Of a stretch of 64,000 nt of DNA, positions 53,941 to 63,105 are shown piece by piece (position 1 is the first letter of the stretch; each line of letters opens with the position of its first letter). The notes beneath the pieces were generated by a model, which worked only from the letters and a program-made list of their open reading frames with translations, ran no database searches and had not been told where the DNA came from. The stretch is from Treponema bryantii (GTDB taxonomy: Bacteria > Spirochaetota > Spirochaetia > Treponematales > Treponemataceae). The DNA lies in NCBI RefSeq assembly GCF_036492245.1, contig NZ_AP025286.1, positions 2,294,001-2,358,000 of the forward strand. The letters are read 5' to 3'. Made by a program: the position numbers and the translations under genes.

Positions 53941-54942
53941 ATGAAAAAATTATTCAAAATTTCAAGTGTAGTAACAATCGCATTAGTTCTTTTGTTATCA
54001 TCATGTTCAAAAAAATCTGAATCTTCTGATAAAAAGATTCCAGTAACCTTCGCAGGAACAGAAGCCGCAACTACAGGACAAAGCCGTATGATGCAGGCTG
54101 TTGCCGACAGACTCAACGCAACCGGCCGTTTCAGCGCTACAGTTCAGGTTGCCGGAGCCTTATCCGGTGATACAGATGCTCTGGTTACACAGGCAAAACT
54201 TGGAGTTAGCCTTGTAGTTCCAAGTGACCCTGGTCGTCTTGCAAGTCAGTTCAAAATCCCAGATTTGAACATTCTTATGGCTCCATATATTCTTACAGAT
54301 CCAGCATCTTTGAAAAAACTTCCAGATACTGCACTCTTCAAAGAATGGCAGGCAGAATTAGAAAAGCAGGGAATTGTTTATATCACAAATATGTACAACG
54401 GTTTCCGCTGCTTTTACACAACAAAACCTGTAGCTCATGTTGGTGATTTGTCAGGACTTCGCATCCGTGGTTTTGGAAATGCAATTGGAAATAATCTTGC
54501 AAAATACTTTGGTTTTGCAAACATCGGTATTTCATGGGGCGAAGTATTCCCTGGAATTCAGCAGAAAACTCTTGATGGTTGTGAAGTTCAGGTTGCAACA
54601 GCAGATGGTTCACGCCTTTATGAAGTTGTAAAGAACATTGCCATGACAAAGCACTATATGCTTCAGTCTGCATTCGTTTGTTCAGCAAACTTCTATAACA
54701 GCCTTTCTCCAAGCGACCGCGATATCTTTGTAAAGACAATGCGCGAAGCTGCTCTTGAATATGGCGAAATCATCAGAAACGAAGAAGCCGGATATTATGA
54801 CAACATGAAGAATCATGGAGTTACAATTACTGATGTAGATATCGCAGAATTCCAGAAAGCAATTGAACCTTTGTATACAAATAATGATTTAGGATTTTCA
54901 GCAGGTTTGAAAGACAGACTTTTCAAAGAGTTGAACGAATAA
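53941..54942 (+). CDS. dctP: TRAP transporter substrate-binding lipoprotein (DctP type)
   Basis: 333 residues. A lipoprotein signal peptide (lipobox LLSSC) is followed by a TRAP solute-receptor domain with the conserved RIRGFGNAIGN (carboxylate-binding Arg) and SWGEVFPGIQQKTLDGCEVQ. It captures an organic acid, probably a sugar acid, outside the membrane and delivers it to DctQM. AGGAG precedes the ATG. A terminator hairpin directly behind it should keep its level above that of the permease genes. Confidence 0.92.
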   Translation: MKKLFKISSVVTIALVLLLSSCSKKSESSDKKIPVTFAGTEAATTGQSRMMQAVADRLNATGRFSATVQVAGALSGDTDALVTQAKLGVSLVVPSDPGRLASQFKIPDLNILMAPYILTDPASLKKLPDTALFKEWQAELEKQGIVYITNMYNGFRCFYTTKPVAHVGDLSGLRIRGFGNAIGNNLAKYFGFANIGISWGEVFPGIQQKTLDGCEVQVATADGSRLYEVVKNIAMTKHYMLQSAFVCSANFYNSLSPSDRDIFVKTMREAALEYGEIIRNEEAGYYDNMKNHGVTITDVDIAEFQKAIEPLYTNNDLGFSAGLKDRLFKELNE

Positions 54943-54960
54943 ATTATTTGTAAATCAATA

Positions 54961-54996
54961 AGAGGGTGCATCATTTTTGACGCATCCTCTTTTTTT
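54961..54996 (+). terminator. Intra-operon terminator between dctP and dctQ
   Basis: AGAGGGTGC/GCATCCTCT with one G-T pair, an inner TCA/TGA, and a run of seven T. It lies 18 bp after dctP and just before the dctQ ribosome-binding site. Confidence 0.85.
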
Positions 54997-55008
54997 AAGG
55001 TGCTATTT

Positions 55009-55500
55009 ATGAAAAAAATTTTAAAATATTTAGATTTGGCAGAAAAAGCAGTATGTGGAGGAGGATTTGTTCTTCTTGTTCTGCTGGTTTTTATGTCTGC
55101 CATATTACGTTTCTTAAGAATATCAATGTCCTGGAATATTGATCTTGCAATGCTCCTTCTTGCCTGGACTAGTTTTTTGGGTGCTGATATTGCCTGGAGA
55201 TCTGGCCAATTGATAGGAATTGATATTTTGACCAGACATTTACCTCCTATAATTCAAAAGATTTTGTCACTGATTATTTATATAATCATTTTCTTTTTGA
55301 CATGTGTAATTTGTGTATATGGTGCACGCCTTGTGTGGGTAGAAAGATTAAGAACATATCAGTCTATACCTATTCCTTACTCTGTTGTTACTTTGAGTCT
55401 TGTAGTTGCAACCTTCTCAATGGCTTTATCAACAATAGGTAAAATCAAAAAAGTAATATTTTCATTTAAAGAAGAAAAATCTGTGGAGGTATCAGAATGA
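55009..55500 (+). CDS. dctQ: TRAP transporter small permease (DctQ)
   Basis: 163 residues with four transmembrane helices, typical for DctQ (RISMSWNIDLAMLLLAWTSFLGADIAWR). It stabilises the large permease DctM. The start at 55009 has AAGG 8 nt upstream; a GTG at 55000 in the same frame is less likely. The stop overlaps the dctM start as ATGA. Confidence 0.9.
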   Translation: MKKILKYLDLAEKAVCGGGFVLLVLLVFMSAILRFLRISMSWNIDLAMLLLAWTSFLGADIAWRSGQLIGIDILTRHLPPIIQKILSLIIYIIIFFLTCVICVYGARLVWVERLRTYQSIPIPYSVVTLSLVVATFSMALSTIGKIKKVIFSFKEEKSVEVSE

Positions 55501-56786
55501 CACTTCTGCTTTTATGTTTTGTTTTATTTCTTATTTTGGGAATGCCGATTGCCTATGTAATTGGACTTGCCGGATTTGCTTACTTTTTAAGTCAGCCGGT
55601 TTTGCCTTTTGAAGCAGCTACGCAGATGGTTGTTCTGCAGAGTCAGTCCTTCGCTTTCCTGGCTGTTCCCTTCTTTATTTTTGCAGGAAACTTAATGAAT
55701 GTTTCTGGAATTACAGAACAGCTTTTGAGTCTGGCCCGACTCCTCACCAGGAGAATGTATGGTGGTACAGCTCAGATTTCTGTAGTTATGTCTACAATGA
55801 TGGGTGGCGTATCTGGTTCAGCAACTGCCGATGCTGCAATGGAAACAAGAATCCTAGGTCCGGAAATGCAGGCCCGGGGTTATACAAAAGGCTACATCAC
55901 TTCGGTAAACTGTCTTACAGCACTTATCACAGCAACAATTCCTCCTAGTCTTGGTTTGATTATTTTTGGATTTGTCGGTGAAGTTTCTATCGGACGTCTT
56001 TTTGCAGCTGGTATTATTCCCGGCATTTTGATGATGATTTTCTTGATGGCAACAGTTTCTATCACAAGCCGAATCAGAAAATTTGATCCCCCAACCCACA
56101 ATGCCACAAGATTAACTTTCAAAGAGCTTTTCCAGAATCTTAAGGTTTCTGTATGGGCTCTTTTATTCCCAATTATTCTTATTGTGGGAATCAGATTTGG
56201 ACTCTTTACTCCATCTGAATCAGGCGCTTTCGCTGTTATTTATGCCTTGATTGTTGGAAAGTTTGTATATAAAAAGCTTACATGGGAAAATTTCAAAGAA
56301 GCACTCATTACCAGTGTAAAAGATACTGGAGCCATCATGCTTATTATTGCGATGTCTGGCCCATTCAGTTATGCCATTACCTGGGTAAAGCTTCCTGCTG
56401 TTCTTTCTAATTTCATTTTTGGAATTACAGAAAATCCACAGTTATTAACACTGTTAATGCTGGGCTTCCTCTTTATTTCAGGAATGTTTGTAGACAGCAA
56501 CGTAAATTTCCTTCTTTTAACACCTATTTTCCTTCCAATGGTAACAAGTGTTGGTATGGATCCGGTTCACTTTGGGGTTCTTATGGCCACAATCGTAACA
56601 CTTGGAGTTATGACACCTCCTGTAGGTTCTGCACTCTATACTGTATGTGGAATTATAAATTGCCCTCCCGAAGAATACACAAAAGAAAGCATTCCTTTCT
56701 TTATAGCTATTTTGCTTGAACTAGCAATACTTGTATTCTGTCCAAAGCTGGTATTATTTATTCCAAACTTGATTTTTGGAGCATAA
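55497..56786 (+). CDS. dctM: TRAP transporter large permease (DctM)
   Basis: 429 residues with about twelve hydrophobic segments and DctM family motifs: LGMPIAYVIGLAGF at the start, GGVSGSATADAA, and TPPVGSALYTVCGI near the end. It couples sodium ion entry to uptake of the acid delivered by DctP. The ATG overlaps the dctQ stop, so translation is coupled. No terminator is evident before the tRNA-Asp promoter. Confidence 0.94.
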   Translation: MTLLLLCFVLFLILGMPIAYVIGLAGFAYFLSQPVLPFEAATQMVVLQSQSFAFLAVPFFIFAGNLMNVSGITEQLLSLARLLTRRMYGGTAQISVVMSTMMGGVSGSATADAAMETRILGPEMQARGYTKGYITSVNCLTALITATIPPSLGLIIFGFVGEVSIGRLFAAGIIPGILMMIFLMATVSITSRIRKFDPPTHNATRLTFKELFQNLKVSVWALLFPIILIVGIRFGLFTPSESGAFAVIYALIVGKFVYKKLTWENFKEALITSVKDTGAIMLIIAMSGPFSYAITWVKLPAVLSNFIFGITENPQLLTLLMLGFLFISGMFVDSNVNFLLLTPIFLPMVTSVGMDPVHFGVLMATIVTLGVMTPPVGSALYTVCGIINCPPEEYTKESIPFFIAILLELAILVFCPKLVLFIPNLIFGA

Positions 56787-56826
56787 AAAAAAATTAATTT
56801 TTTTTGAAAAAAAGTGATATTTGTTA

Positions 56827-56855
56827 TTGACATAAATCAGTGTTTCGTATAATAT
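56827..56855 (+). promoter_or_regulatory. tRNA-Asp promoter
   Basis: TTGACA (56827-56832) with TAATAT (56850-56855) at 17 bp, overlapping TATAAT (56848-56853) at 15 bp. Start of transcription would be just before the tRNA. Confidence 0.7.
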
Positions 56856-56867
56856 AACAAACATCAC

Positions 56868-56941
56868 GCGGGCGTAGCGAAGCTGGTTATCGCGCTGGCC
56901 TGTCACGCCGGAGATCGCGGGTTCGAGCCCCGCCGCTCGCG
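56868..56941 (+). tRNA. tRNA-Asp (anticodon GTC)
   Basis: Acceptor GCGGGCG/CGCTCGC, D stem GCGA/TCGC, anticodon stem CTGGC/GCCGG with loop CTGTCAC (anticodon GTC at 56902-56904), T stem GCGGG/CCCGC. CCA is not encoded. Confidence 0.97.
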
Positions 56942-56943
56942 CT

Positions 56944-56972
56944 AAGCCTTCCGCAAAACGGAAGGCTTTTTT
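56944..56972 (+). terminator. Terminator after tRNA-Asp
   Basis: AAGCCTTCCG/CGGAAGGCTT around CAAAA, followed by T residues. Confidence 0.93.
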
Positions 56973-56987
56973 ATTTAGAACACAGAA

Positions 56988-57060
56988 CGGGTATTAGCGC
57001 AGCTGGTAGCGCGCGACGTTCGGGACGTTGAGGTCGCTGGTTCGAATCCAGTATACCCGA
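56988..57060 (+). tRNA. tRNA-Pro (anticodon CGG)
   Basis: Acceptor CGGGTAT/ATACCCG beginning with C1 as usual for tRNA-Pro, anticodon stem CGACG/CGTTG with loop TTCGGGA (anticodon CGG), and T loop TTCGAAT. CCA is not encoded. No separate promoter was recognised; it may be read through from upstream. Confidence 0.96.
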
Positions 57061-57104
57061 TACGTAATAAGACGGAACCACCGGAAAAAGGAGGTGAATA
57101 CAGT

Positions 57105-57311
57105 ATGGCAACAATCATGGTTGATGATTCAGAGAACCTTGAAAAAGCAATCAAACGCTTTAAGCGCATGGTTGAAAAAGAAGGCATTATCCGCGAATAC
57201 AAAAAGCGTGAATACTTCGAAAAACCTTCTGCTACCCTCCACCAGAAGAAGACAACTCTCGAGAGAAAGCTTCTTAACAAGAGACGTAAGACAGAAAAGA
57301 AGGACTATTAA
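57105..57311 (+). CDS. rpsU: Ribosomal protein S21
   Basis: 68 residues, basic, matching bS21 ([21 protein letters not shown], then [13 protein letters not shown]). bS21 sits near the 3' end of 16S rRNA and the Shine-Dalgarno helix. GGAGGTG, nearly a full anti-Shine-Dalgarno complement, precedes the ATG. It lies 44 bp behind tRNA-Pro and may share its transcript. Confidence 0.95.
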   Translation: MATIMVDDSENLEKAIKRFKRMVEKEGIIREYKKREYFEKPSATLHQKKTTLERKLLNKRRKTEKKDY

Positions 57312-57325
57312 TCTAAGTCCTTCAT

Positions 57326-57356
57326 AAAAAAAAGCCCGGTTAACCGGGCTTTTTTA
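57326..57356. terminator. Bidirectional terminator between rpsU and chemoreceptor gene
   Basis: AAAGCCCGG-TTAA-CCGGGCTTT with A-run before and T-run after; ends both convergent transcripts. Confidence 0.95.
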
Positions 57357-57363
57357 TTTAACC

Positions 57364-59460
57364 TTATACAGTAAACAGATTTATCTGCTCACCAATCTGA
57401 CCTACCGCCGCTTCTACGCTGTTTGCAATTTCGGTAAGTGCATTACTTGATTCCTTGATTTCACCCGCACTTGTAGAAATCTTTTCCATACTGTCTCGGA
57501 TTTCTCCTGTTGTAGTTCGCAGATGATCAATTTCTTCAAGAATTGCCTTATTACCTTCTGCCATTTCATGTGACGCAGCCCTAACCTCACTGGTATTATC
57601 ATTCATAAGCTTAAGCGCATCACCAATCTGTTTAGAACCTTCCTGCTGTTCTTCCATTGCACCTTTAATCTGAAGTACCAGCTGCTGAGTCTGCATGATA
57701 GAATTACTTACAGAAACAAAGGCCTCTGTAGAAGCCTGAGATACACTTGCTACATCATTGATAGAACCTTCAATCTTCTTAAGCTCTTCACGAATAGTCT
57801 TAGACTGAGCACTCGAGGTTTCAGAAAGTTTACGGATTTCATCTGCAACAACAGAGAATCCCTTACCAGCTTCTCCAGCATGAGCCGCCTCAATTGCAGC
57901 ATTCATGGCAAGAAGGTTTGTCTGAGCCGCAATATCACTGATTGTCTTATTGGCAGCCTGAAGAGCCTTTGACTGATCTTCAATCCCATGAATACGCTGG
58001 TTTACATCATTCTGTCGCTGAATACCTTCTTCTGTATTCTGAGCAAGTGAATCAAAAGAAGAAGCCATATAACCGACAGAATTATTTACACTACTGATAT
58101 TTCCAATCATTTCTTCTACGGCAGCACTTGCTTCAACTACACCACTCGACTGCGTTTCAATCATCTTCTCAAGAGATTCGATATTCTTTGAGATTTCTTC
58201 AACTGAACTTACTGTCTGAGAAACACTATCAGCCTGGTTCTGAACATGAGTACCAATATCGTGCAAATCCTGAATAATTGCTTCTATTGAATTACCATTT
58301 CCTTCAATTCGCTGCTGAAGCCCTGTATTTACATCTCCCAGCATCTCTTCAGAATCTTTTACTCCACTGATAATCATGCGGAGTTTTTCCATAAAGGCAT
58401 TGAATCCATCTCCAAGAGCACCAATTTCATTATTACTCTTAACTACAATCTGCTGTGTAAGATCTGCCTCGCCGGATGCAATTTCATGAATAGATTCCTG
58501 TACAACCTTAAGTGGCTTAACGGCAGCAATCATAATCAAAGAACAGACAATAGAAATAATTACACCGATTAATGCAGTAATAATTATAATCAAAGTTCTC
58601 ATTCTGTTTCCTACAGCTTCAATCTGAGACTGAGGAATAGTTAAAATTGCCGACCATGGAGTTCCCTGAACCGGAACATAAGAAGCAAAGGTAAGCACTC
58701 CGTCAGGATCACGATAATAACCTTCTCCAGACTTTCCCGAACAAGCCAGAGAAGCAATTTCATCAAGCCCGGAATATCCGGCTTTATCACTATAAGAAAG
58801 ATCCATATATTTACTCATACCACGTATATGAGAAATAAGCACTCCATTCGAACCCACAAGGATTGCCTTTCCATCTTTACCCATGGAAAGTTCTCCAACC
58901 ATCCTATCAATTTCATCAAGTCTTACAGCACCGGCAAAAACACCAATAAGACTTCCTGCTGAATTATAAGCAGGTCGTGCAATATAATAGCAGACAGAAC
59001 CATCTAACTGAAAGTCAATATCAGAAACATAAACCTTCTTTTTATCTTTCATTATCGAACGGAAAAACGGCTTTGAAATTACTGTAAGGATTTTTCCATC
59101 ACTTGCATAACCAACTCCATCCGGTGTACAGAACATTACATAATTAAAAAGTGAGTTTTTGATATTTTCATGACTTAAAAGCCAGTTGATAATATTGTTT
59201 ATATTACCTGTCTTTGTAACATCATTATCAGAATAAATTCTAAGGTCATTTACAAGAACCTCGTTCCAATACTGAATCTTTCCTGCATCTTCAGCAATTA
59301 CCTTTTCACTGAAATCTGAATAATCACTCCGAGAATAAGATTTTACACTCTTTACAATAAAGATAGTCAGAAGTACAAAGAATACTGCAAGAATAGCAAG
59401 AATATATAATGAGAACTGTGTGGCAAGATGCCCATATTTTTTCTTCTTTACATCGTCCAT
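57364..59460 (-). CDS. Methyl-accepting chemotaxis protein with dCache sensor
   Basis: 698 residues. Transmembrane helix 1 at about 15-37, a periplasmic double-Cache sensor (about 40-285, with [22 protein letters not shown]), transmembrane helix 2 at about 288-312, a HAMP domain, then a long cytoplasmic signalling coiled coil with the conserved hairpin tip [20 protein letters not shown]. It transmits ligand signals to CheA/CheW. GAGAGG precedes the ATG. It starts only 21 bp after the oppA-like gene, so the binding protein may present its ligand to this receptor. Confidence 0.95.
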   Translation of the reverse strand: MDDVKKKKYGHLATQFSLYILAILAVFFVLLTIFIVKSVKSYSRSDYSDFSEKVIAEDAGKIQYWNEVLVNDLRIYSDNDVTKTGNINNIINWLLSHENIKNSLFNYVMFCTPDGVGYASDGKILTVISKPFFRSIMKDKKKVYVSDIDFQLDGSVCYYIARPAYNSAGSLIGVFAGAVRLDEIDRMVGELSMGKDGKAILVGSNGVLISHIRGMSKYMDLSYSDKAGYSGLDEIASLACSGKSGEGYYRDPDGVLTFASYVPVQGTPWSAILTIPQSQIEAVGNRMRTLIIIITALIGVIISIVCSLIMIAAVKPLKVVQESIHEIASGEADLTQQIVVKSNNEIGALGDGFNAFMEKLRMIISGVKDSEEMLGDVNTGLQQRIEGNGNSIEAIIQDLHDIGTHVQNQADSVSQTVSSVEEISKNIESLEKMIETQSSGVVEASAAVEEMIGNISSVNNSVGYMASSFDSLAQNTEEGIQRQNDVNQRIHGIEDQSKALQAANKTISDIAAQTNLLAMNAAIEAAHAGEAGKGFSVVADEIRKLSETSSAQSKTIREELKKIEGSINDVASVSQASTEAFVSVSNSIMQTQQLVLQIKGAMEEQQEGSKQIGDALKLMNDNTSEVRAASHEMAEGNKAILEEIDHLRTTTGEIRDSMEKISTSAGEIKESSNALTEIANSVEAAVGQIGEQINLFTV

Positions 59461-59481
59461 AACCTTTACCTCTCTTAGTTC

Positions 59482-61134
59482 CTATTTTGTAGTATTCTTA
59501 TATATCTTATTGATAGCAACTGCATGGAAAGCAATTCCCTTTACATTACTCCTTATAAGATTTGCATTACACTTCTGATAAATTGGAGAAATAGCCGCAT
59601 CTTCCATAATCATAATTTCAGCTTCTTTCATTGCAGCCCAGCGCTCTGCAATCTTTGTACAAAGCTCACCATCTGTACAATCTGCAATAATTGCATTATA
59701 GGCTGGATTAAAATAATTACCCATATTATTTGAGTTTCCGGTTACCCACATCGCAAGATAGGTCATAGGATCTGCATAGTCTGGTCCCCAGTTATTAAGA
59801 CCGAACTGGAAAGCACCGGCACTCATAATCTTACGTCTTTCCTTTTTAGGAACAACCTTTACATTGATTGTTACTCCAGGAAGATTTCGTTCTACCTGAC
59901 GTTTAATTGATTCAGAACAGATTACCTGTGTTTCACCATCTGCAGTAAGAAGTTCAATTTCAAAATTTTTCTTACCTAATTCCTGTTGAGCTTTCTCATA
60001 GAATTGTCGGGCTAAAGCAGGATTATAGGAACACAAATCAGGAAACTCAATTCCAGCCGGTGTAAAATCCTGCCCAGACTGAGAGAACGCATAACCTCTT
60101 GGAATAGCACCATAAGCTGCAGCAGAGCCATCTGCCATTTCCTTTACAATCAGTTCGCGGTCTATAGCATTTGCAAAGGCAAGTCGCATGTTTTTATTTG
60201 CAAAAATCTTGTCATCAAAATTGAAGGTGAGGAAGTATAAGAAGCCTGAATCAACCGGTCTAAACTCCGGAGAATTTTCCATCTGAACAACAGCATCACC
60301 AGAAAGCTCAACAAAATCCAGCTGACCACTCTGATATTTCCTTAAAGCCTCTTCTCCACTACTGATTACTTCATAATGAATACCACCAAGTTTTACTCTT
60401 GCAGCATCATAATAAGCAGTATTTTTTATAAACGAAATTGAAGTTGCATTAACTGAATAATCAGTCAGAATGAACGCACCATTTGAAAGACAAGTATCTG
60501 GACTTGTTGCATATTTATCGCCACAAGCTTCAATAAACTTCTGATTTGCGGGATAGAAGGTACAGAAATAAAGAAGCTGATCAAAATAAGAAACCGGCGT
60601 CTGGAGCTCTACCTCAAAAGTATAATCATCAGGTGCGCGAACTCCAAGCTGATTCGGATCCATCTGTCCTGCCTGAATAGCTGTAGCATTTTTTATCTGT
60701 GCAATATCACTGAACATAAATGCGTATTCCGATTCTGTTGCAGGATCAATACCACGCTGCCAGCCATATACAAAATCATGGGCTGTAACCCTGTCTCCAT
60801 TTGACCAGTACACATCATCACGCAGCTTGAACGTATAATGAAGTCCATCATCCGACACCTGCATATCTTTTGCGACAGCATATTTTACAGAACCGTCATC
60901 TGCCATCTGCATAAGACCATCTATCATATTTCCAATAAGCTCGAAAGAAGTTGCATAAACAGATACCTGCTGATCAAGAGTATCTATTGTAGCATCCAGT
61001 GACACGTTTAATACCGGGCCACTAACCTTTTTTTCTGGCAGAGGGCCAGTCGGACCTGTCATTACCTGTTTACCACATCCAGTTAACGATAAAGACAAAA
61101 AAATCATACACGCATAAGTAGATAGATGCTTCAT
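59482..61134 (-). CDS. oppA: Oligopeptide-binding lipoprotein (OppA family)
   Basis: 550 residues with a lipoprotein signal peptide (lipobox LTGC) and the family 5 extracellular binding fold: LRDDVYWSNGDRVTAHDFVYGWQR near residue 110, split here as LRDDVYWSNGD and VTAHDFVYGWQR, and FGLNNWGPDYADPMTYL near the end. It binds peptides in the periplasm for ABC uptake. No permease or ATPase gene is adjacent; instead a chemoreceptor gene follows at once. GGAGA precedes the ATG. The symbol reflects family, not a proven transporter partner. Confidence 0.88.
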   Translation of the reverse strand: MKHLSTYACMIFLSLSLTGCGKQVMTGPTGPLPEKKVSGPVLNVSLDATIDTLDQQVSVYATSFELIGNMIDGLMQMADDGSVKYAVAKDMQVSDDGLHYTFKLRDDVYWSNGDRVTAHDFVYGWQRGIDPATESEYAFMFSDIAQIKNATAIQAGQMDPNQLGVRAPDDYTFEVELQTPVSYFDQLLYFCTFYPANQKFIEACGDKYATSPDTCLSNGAFILTDYSVNATSISFIKNTAYYDAARVKLGGIHYEVISSGEEALRKYQSGQLDFVELSGDAVVQMENSPEFRPVDSGFLYFLTFNFDDKIFANKNMRLAFANAIDRELIVKEMADGSAAAYGAIPRGYAFSQSGQDFTPAGIEFPDLCSYNPALARQFYEKAQQELGKKNFEIELLTADGETQVICSESIKRQVERNLPGVTINVKVVPKKERRKIMSAGAFQFGLNNWGPDYADPMTYLAMWVTGNSNNMGNYFNPAYNAIIADCTDGELCTKIAERWAAMKEAEIMIMEDAAISPIYQKCNANLIRSNVKGIAFHAVAINKIYKNTTK

Positions 61135-61220
61135 AATAATCTCCAGTTTGCATAAGAGTAAATGATTATGTTTTTAAATGATTTTTTTTAATGGGGAGTA
61201 ACGATTAGATGATTATTATA

Positions 61221-61249
61221 ATTTTAACATACATATAAGCATTTCGCAA
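61221..61249 (-). promoter_or_regulatory. Promoter of the oppA-chemoreceptor transcript
   Basis: On the minus strand, TTGCGA (61244-61249), a 17-bp spacer and TAAAAT (61221-61226) with an extended TG. It gives a leader of about 80 nt. Confidence 0.7.
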
Positions 61250-61253
61250 ATTT

Positions 61254-61292
61254 AAAAAAAATAGACCGCAGGTATTATCACCATGCGGTCTT
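61254..61292 (-). terminator. Terminator of the earP-efp transcript
   Basis: On the minus strand, AGACCGCA and TGCGGTCT with inner GGT/ACC form the stem, followed by a run of eight T. Confidence 0.88.
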
Positions 61293-61297
61293 ATATA

Positions 61298-61325
61298 AGT
61301 CGGCAAGTACAGATTGCCTCTGAGC
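61298..61325. repeat. 28-bp dispersed repeat, copy 2
   Basis: AGTCGGCAAGTACAGATTGC continuing with CTCTGAGC; it differs from 28058-28085 at two bases. It lies between the efp stop and the efp terminator. Confidence 0.65.
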
Positions 61326-61335
61326 TGTTAGAAGC

Positions 61336-61905
61336 TTAGTTCTTAGCACGCTCGAGGAATGATCCGTCGCGTGTATCGATTACGATTCTGTCGTCTGTGT
61401 TGATGAACAATGGAACGCGAACTTCGATTCCTGTATCAAGTGTAGCAGGCTTCAAAGACTTTCCAGAAGTATCACCCTTAACACCTGGCTCACAGTAAGT
61501 TACTGTACGTGTAACGCGAACTGGAAGATCGATACCTACTGGCTTTCCTTCGTAGAATGTAAGGTTTACTTCGAGGTCATCATCTGGAGTGATGTATCCT
61601 GCATAGTCACCAAGGTCTTCCTTAGCAAGTTCGAACTGCTCATATGTATCCTGATCCATGAATACAAATGTGTCGCCGTCAATATAAGAAAGCTTTGTTA
61701 CGTGTGATTCAAGATCTACTTCATCAAACTTTTCACCTGCATCAATACCGAGATCCATTGTTGAGTTTGTAACAAGGTTCTTTACACGGAAGCTTGTAAC
61801 CATTCCGGCACGACCTGAACGCTGTCCGAGCATCTTCTGAACGATAAGAGCATTACCTTCATACATGAAGGCTGTTCCAACTTTTAACTGTGATGTCATT
61901 AACAT
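61336..61905 (-). CDS. efp: Elongation factor P, Arg32 type
   Basis: 189 residues with three beta-barrel domains; EF-P relieves ribosome stalling at proline stretches. The residue at the tip of the first domain is Arg32 (RSGRAG, residues 29-34), not the Lys of E. coli-type EF-P. Arg32 is the site that EarP rhamnosylates. The gene follows earP by 39 bp, in the same direction. The start ATG 61905 has AGAGGT upstream; an in-frame ATG at 61899 also exists, but would shift numbering by two. Confidence 0.96.
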   Translation of the reverse strand: MLMTSQLKVGTAFMYEGNALIVQKMLGQRSGRAGMVTSFRVKNLVTNSTMDLGIDAGEKFDEVDLESHVTKLSYIDGDTFVFMDQDTYEQFELAKEDLGDYAGYITPDDDLEVNLTFYEGKPVGIDLPVRVTRTVTYCEPGVKGDTSGKSLKPATLDTGIEVRVPLFINTDDRIVIDTRDGSFLERAKN

Positions 61906-61944
61906 AATATAAAACCTCTAAAAAAGAATTTACAATAATAGTTT

Positions 61945-63063
61945 CTATATTATAGCAAGTTTTTCAATGTATGTCATTAAGTTAGCAGCGAGGTCACCGT
62001 TTTTTCTGAGAGAGCATGCAAAGTCATCAAAAGACGGAGCAAGGTGATCAACAGCAGAAAAGAAGTCTGAATATGGATTGCTTCGTCGCTCCGCTCCTCG
62101 TAATGACGGCTCTGACGGAGAATTTATATCTAGCCAGGTACGTTCAACGATTTCAAAATCTTCTTCTGAAAAATGCCGTCTCATACGCTCCAGGAGCGCA
62201 TTCACCTTCACAAGCTGATATTCATCGCTTTGCGGATAAGCGTGCCAGATAAACGGAATACCCGAAAGACAGGCACGCGACATAGATTCCTCGCCGCGAA
62301 TTACAAGGGCTGAACAGGACTTCATAACCTTATCCCATTCAGTCTGATTCAAATACGGAAGTTCTTCTACAAGGCCGTCCGCACCACAAGCCTTCACGGC
62401 AGACATAAAACTTTCCTTGCCGCGCCCCTGTGCAACGAGAAGTTTCGGCTCATAAGGCGGGATCGCACTACGAGCGCTCAACCACCCGTCCACCAGATCC
62501 CGCCAGTCCTTCTCATACGTAAACACAAGCACCGGCCCATCAGCCTTACGCTCCGGCACCTCATGCCATTCTTCTTCAATTACAAGCCCGCCGGTTTTCT
62601 CAGTAAAGCCCGGCATAAAGTTCACCTTCTGAACCTTTGCACTGCGGGTAAGCGACTGCAGGCAGTGAAAATCCTCGGCATACTGCTCAGCTGTCAAATA
62701 ATCTATCATTATAATGTGAACAGTACGCGAAAGTTTTTCTTCGAATAAAATATTTTCCATCCAGTCCGGCCGTCCGCACTGAAAGCACTCGAGAATAACT
62801 GGCATCAACTCGCCGTCATTACGGCTAAACGCCTCATGACAATAATCCGCAGCATTCCAGTTAAAAACCCGAAGCCCTTCAACTTCCTGCTCACTTACAT
62901 CACACTGCACAAGATTACAAATCTTATTAAAACTAATAAGATCATCAACAACGAGGTTAATCTGATTTTCTGGATTGATTTTTTTAAGCTGTTTTGAAAG
63001 ACGGTAAACAACTCCGATGTCTCCGAAGTTATCTACCACCTTGCACAGAATAGTTATATACAT
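61945..63063 (-). CDS. earP: EarP, EF-P arginine rhamnosyltransferase (with in-frame repeat insertion)
   Basis: 372 residues. EarP transfers rhamnose from dTDP-beta-L-rhamnose to Arg32 of EF-P. Signature residues are present: CKVVDNFGDIGVVYRL with Asp11 and Asp15, and the nucleotide-binding RGEESMSRA with Glu258/Glu259, then FIWHAYPQ. Residues 319-330 (SLRGAERRSNP) come from a dispersed DNA repeat inserted in frame. The start ATG 63063 matches the family N-terminus, but has no Shine-Dalgarno sequence; another repeat copy fills the leader. Co-transcription with efp strongly supports the assignment. Confidence 0.92.
   Translation of the reverse strand: MYITILCKVVDNFGDIGVVYRLSKQLKKINPENQINLVVDDLISFNKICNLVQCDVSEQEVEGLRVFNWNAADYCHEAFSRNDGELMPVILECFQCGRPDWMENILFEEKLSRTVHIIMIDYLTAEQYAEDFHCLQSLTRSAKVQKVNFMPGFTEKTGGLVIEEEWHEVPERKADGPVLVFTYEKDWRDLVDGWLSARSAIPPYEPKLLVAQGRGKESFMSAVKACGADGLVEELPYLNQTEWDKVMKSCSALVIRGEESMSRACLSGIPFIWHAYPQSDEYQLVKVNALLERMRRHFSEEDFEIVERTWLDINSPSEPSLRGAERRSNPYSDFFSAVDHLAPSFDDFACSLRKNGDLAANLMTYIEKLAII
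62075..62108. repeat. Dispersed palindromic repeat inserted in the earP coding region
   Basis: The minus strand reads CGTCATTACGAGGAGCGGAG then CGACGAAGCAATCC. This is the GTCATTGCGAG...GCAATC type of repeat found in many unrelated bacterial genomes, and similar to 63076-63103. It is read in frame as part of EarP residues 319-330. Confidence 0.8.
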
Positions 63064-63075
63064 GGGAGCACCATT

Positions 63076-63103
63076 GTCATTGCGAGCCGAAGGCGTGGCA
63101 ATC
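63076..63103. repeat. Dispersed palindromic repeat in the earP leader
   Basis: GTCATTGCGAGCCGAAGGCG then TGGCAATC, with stems ATTGC/GCAAT and GCC/GGC around GAA. It fills most of the 42-bp gap upstream of earP. Confidence 0.8.
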
Positions 63104-63105
63104 TA

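Noticed and set aside
56787-57104. rRNA or phage attachment site around the tRNA cluster
   Set aside because: No rRNA sequence, integrase gene or duplicated tRNA end is present; only two tRNAs and their terminator.
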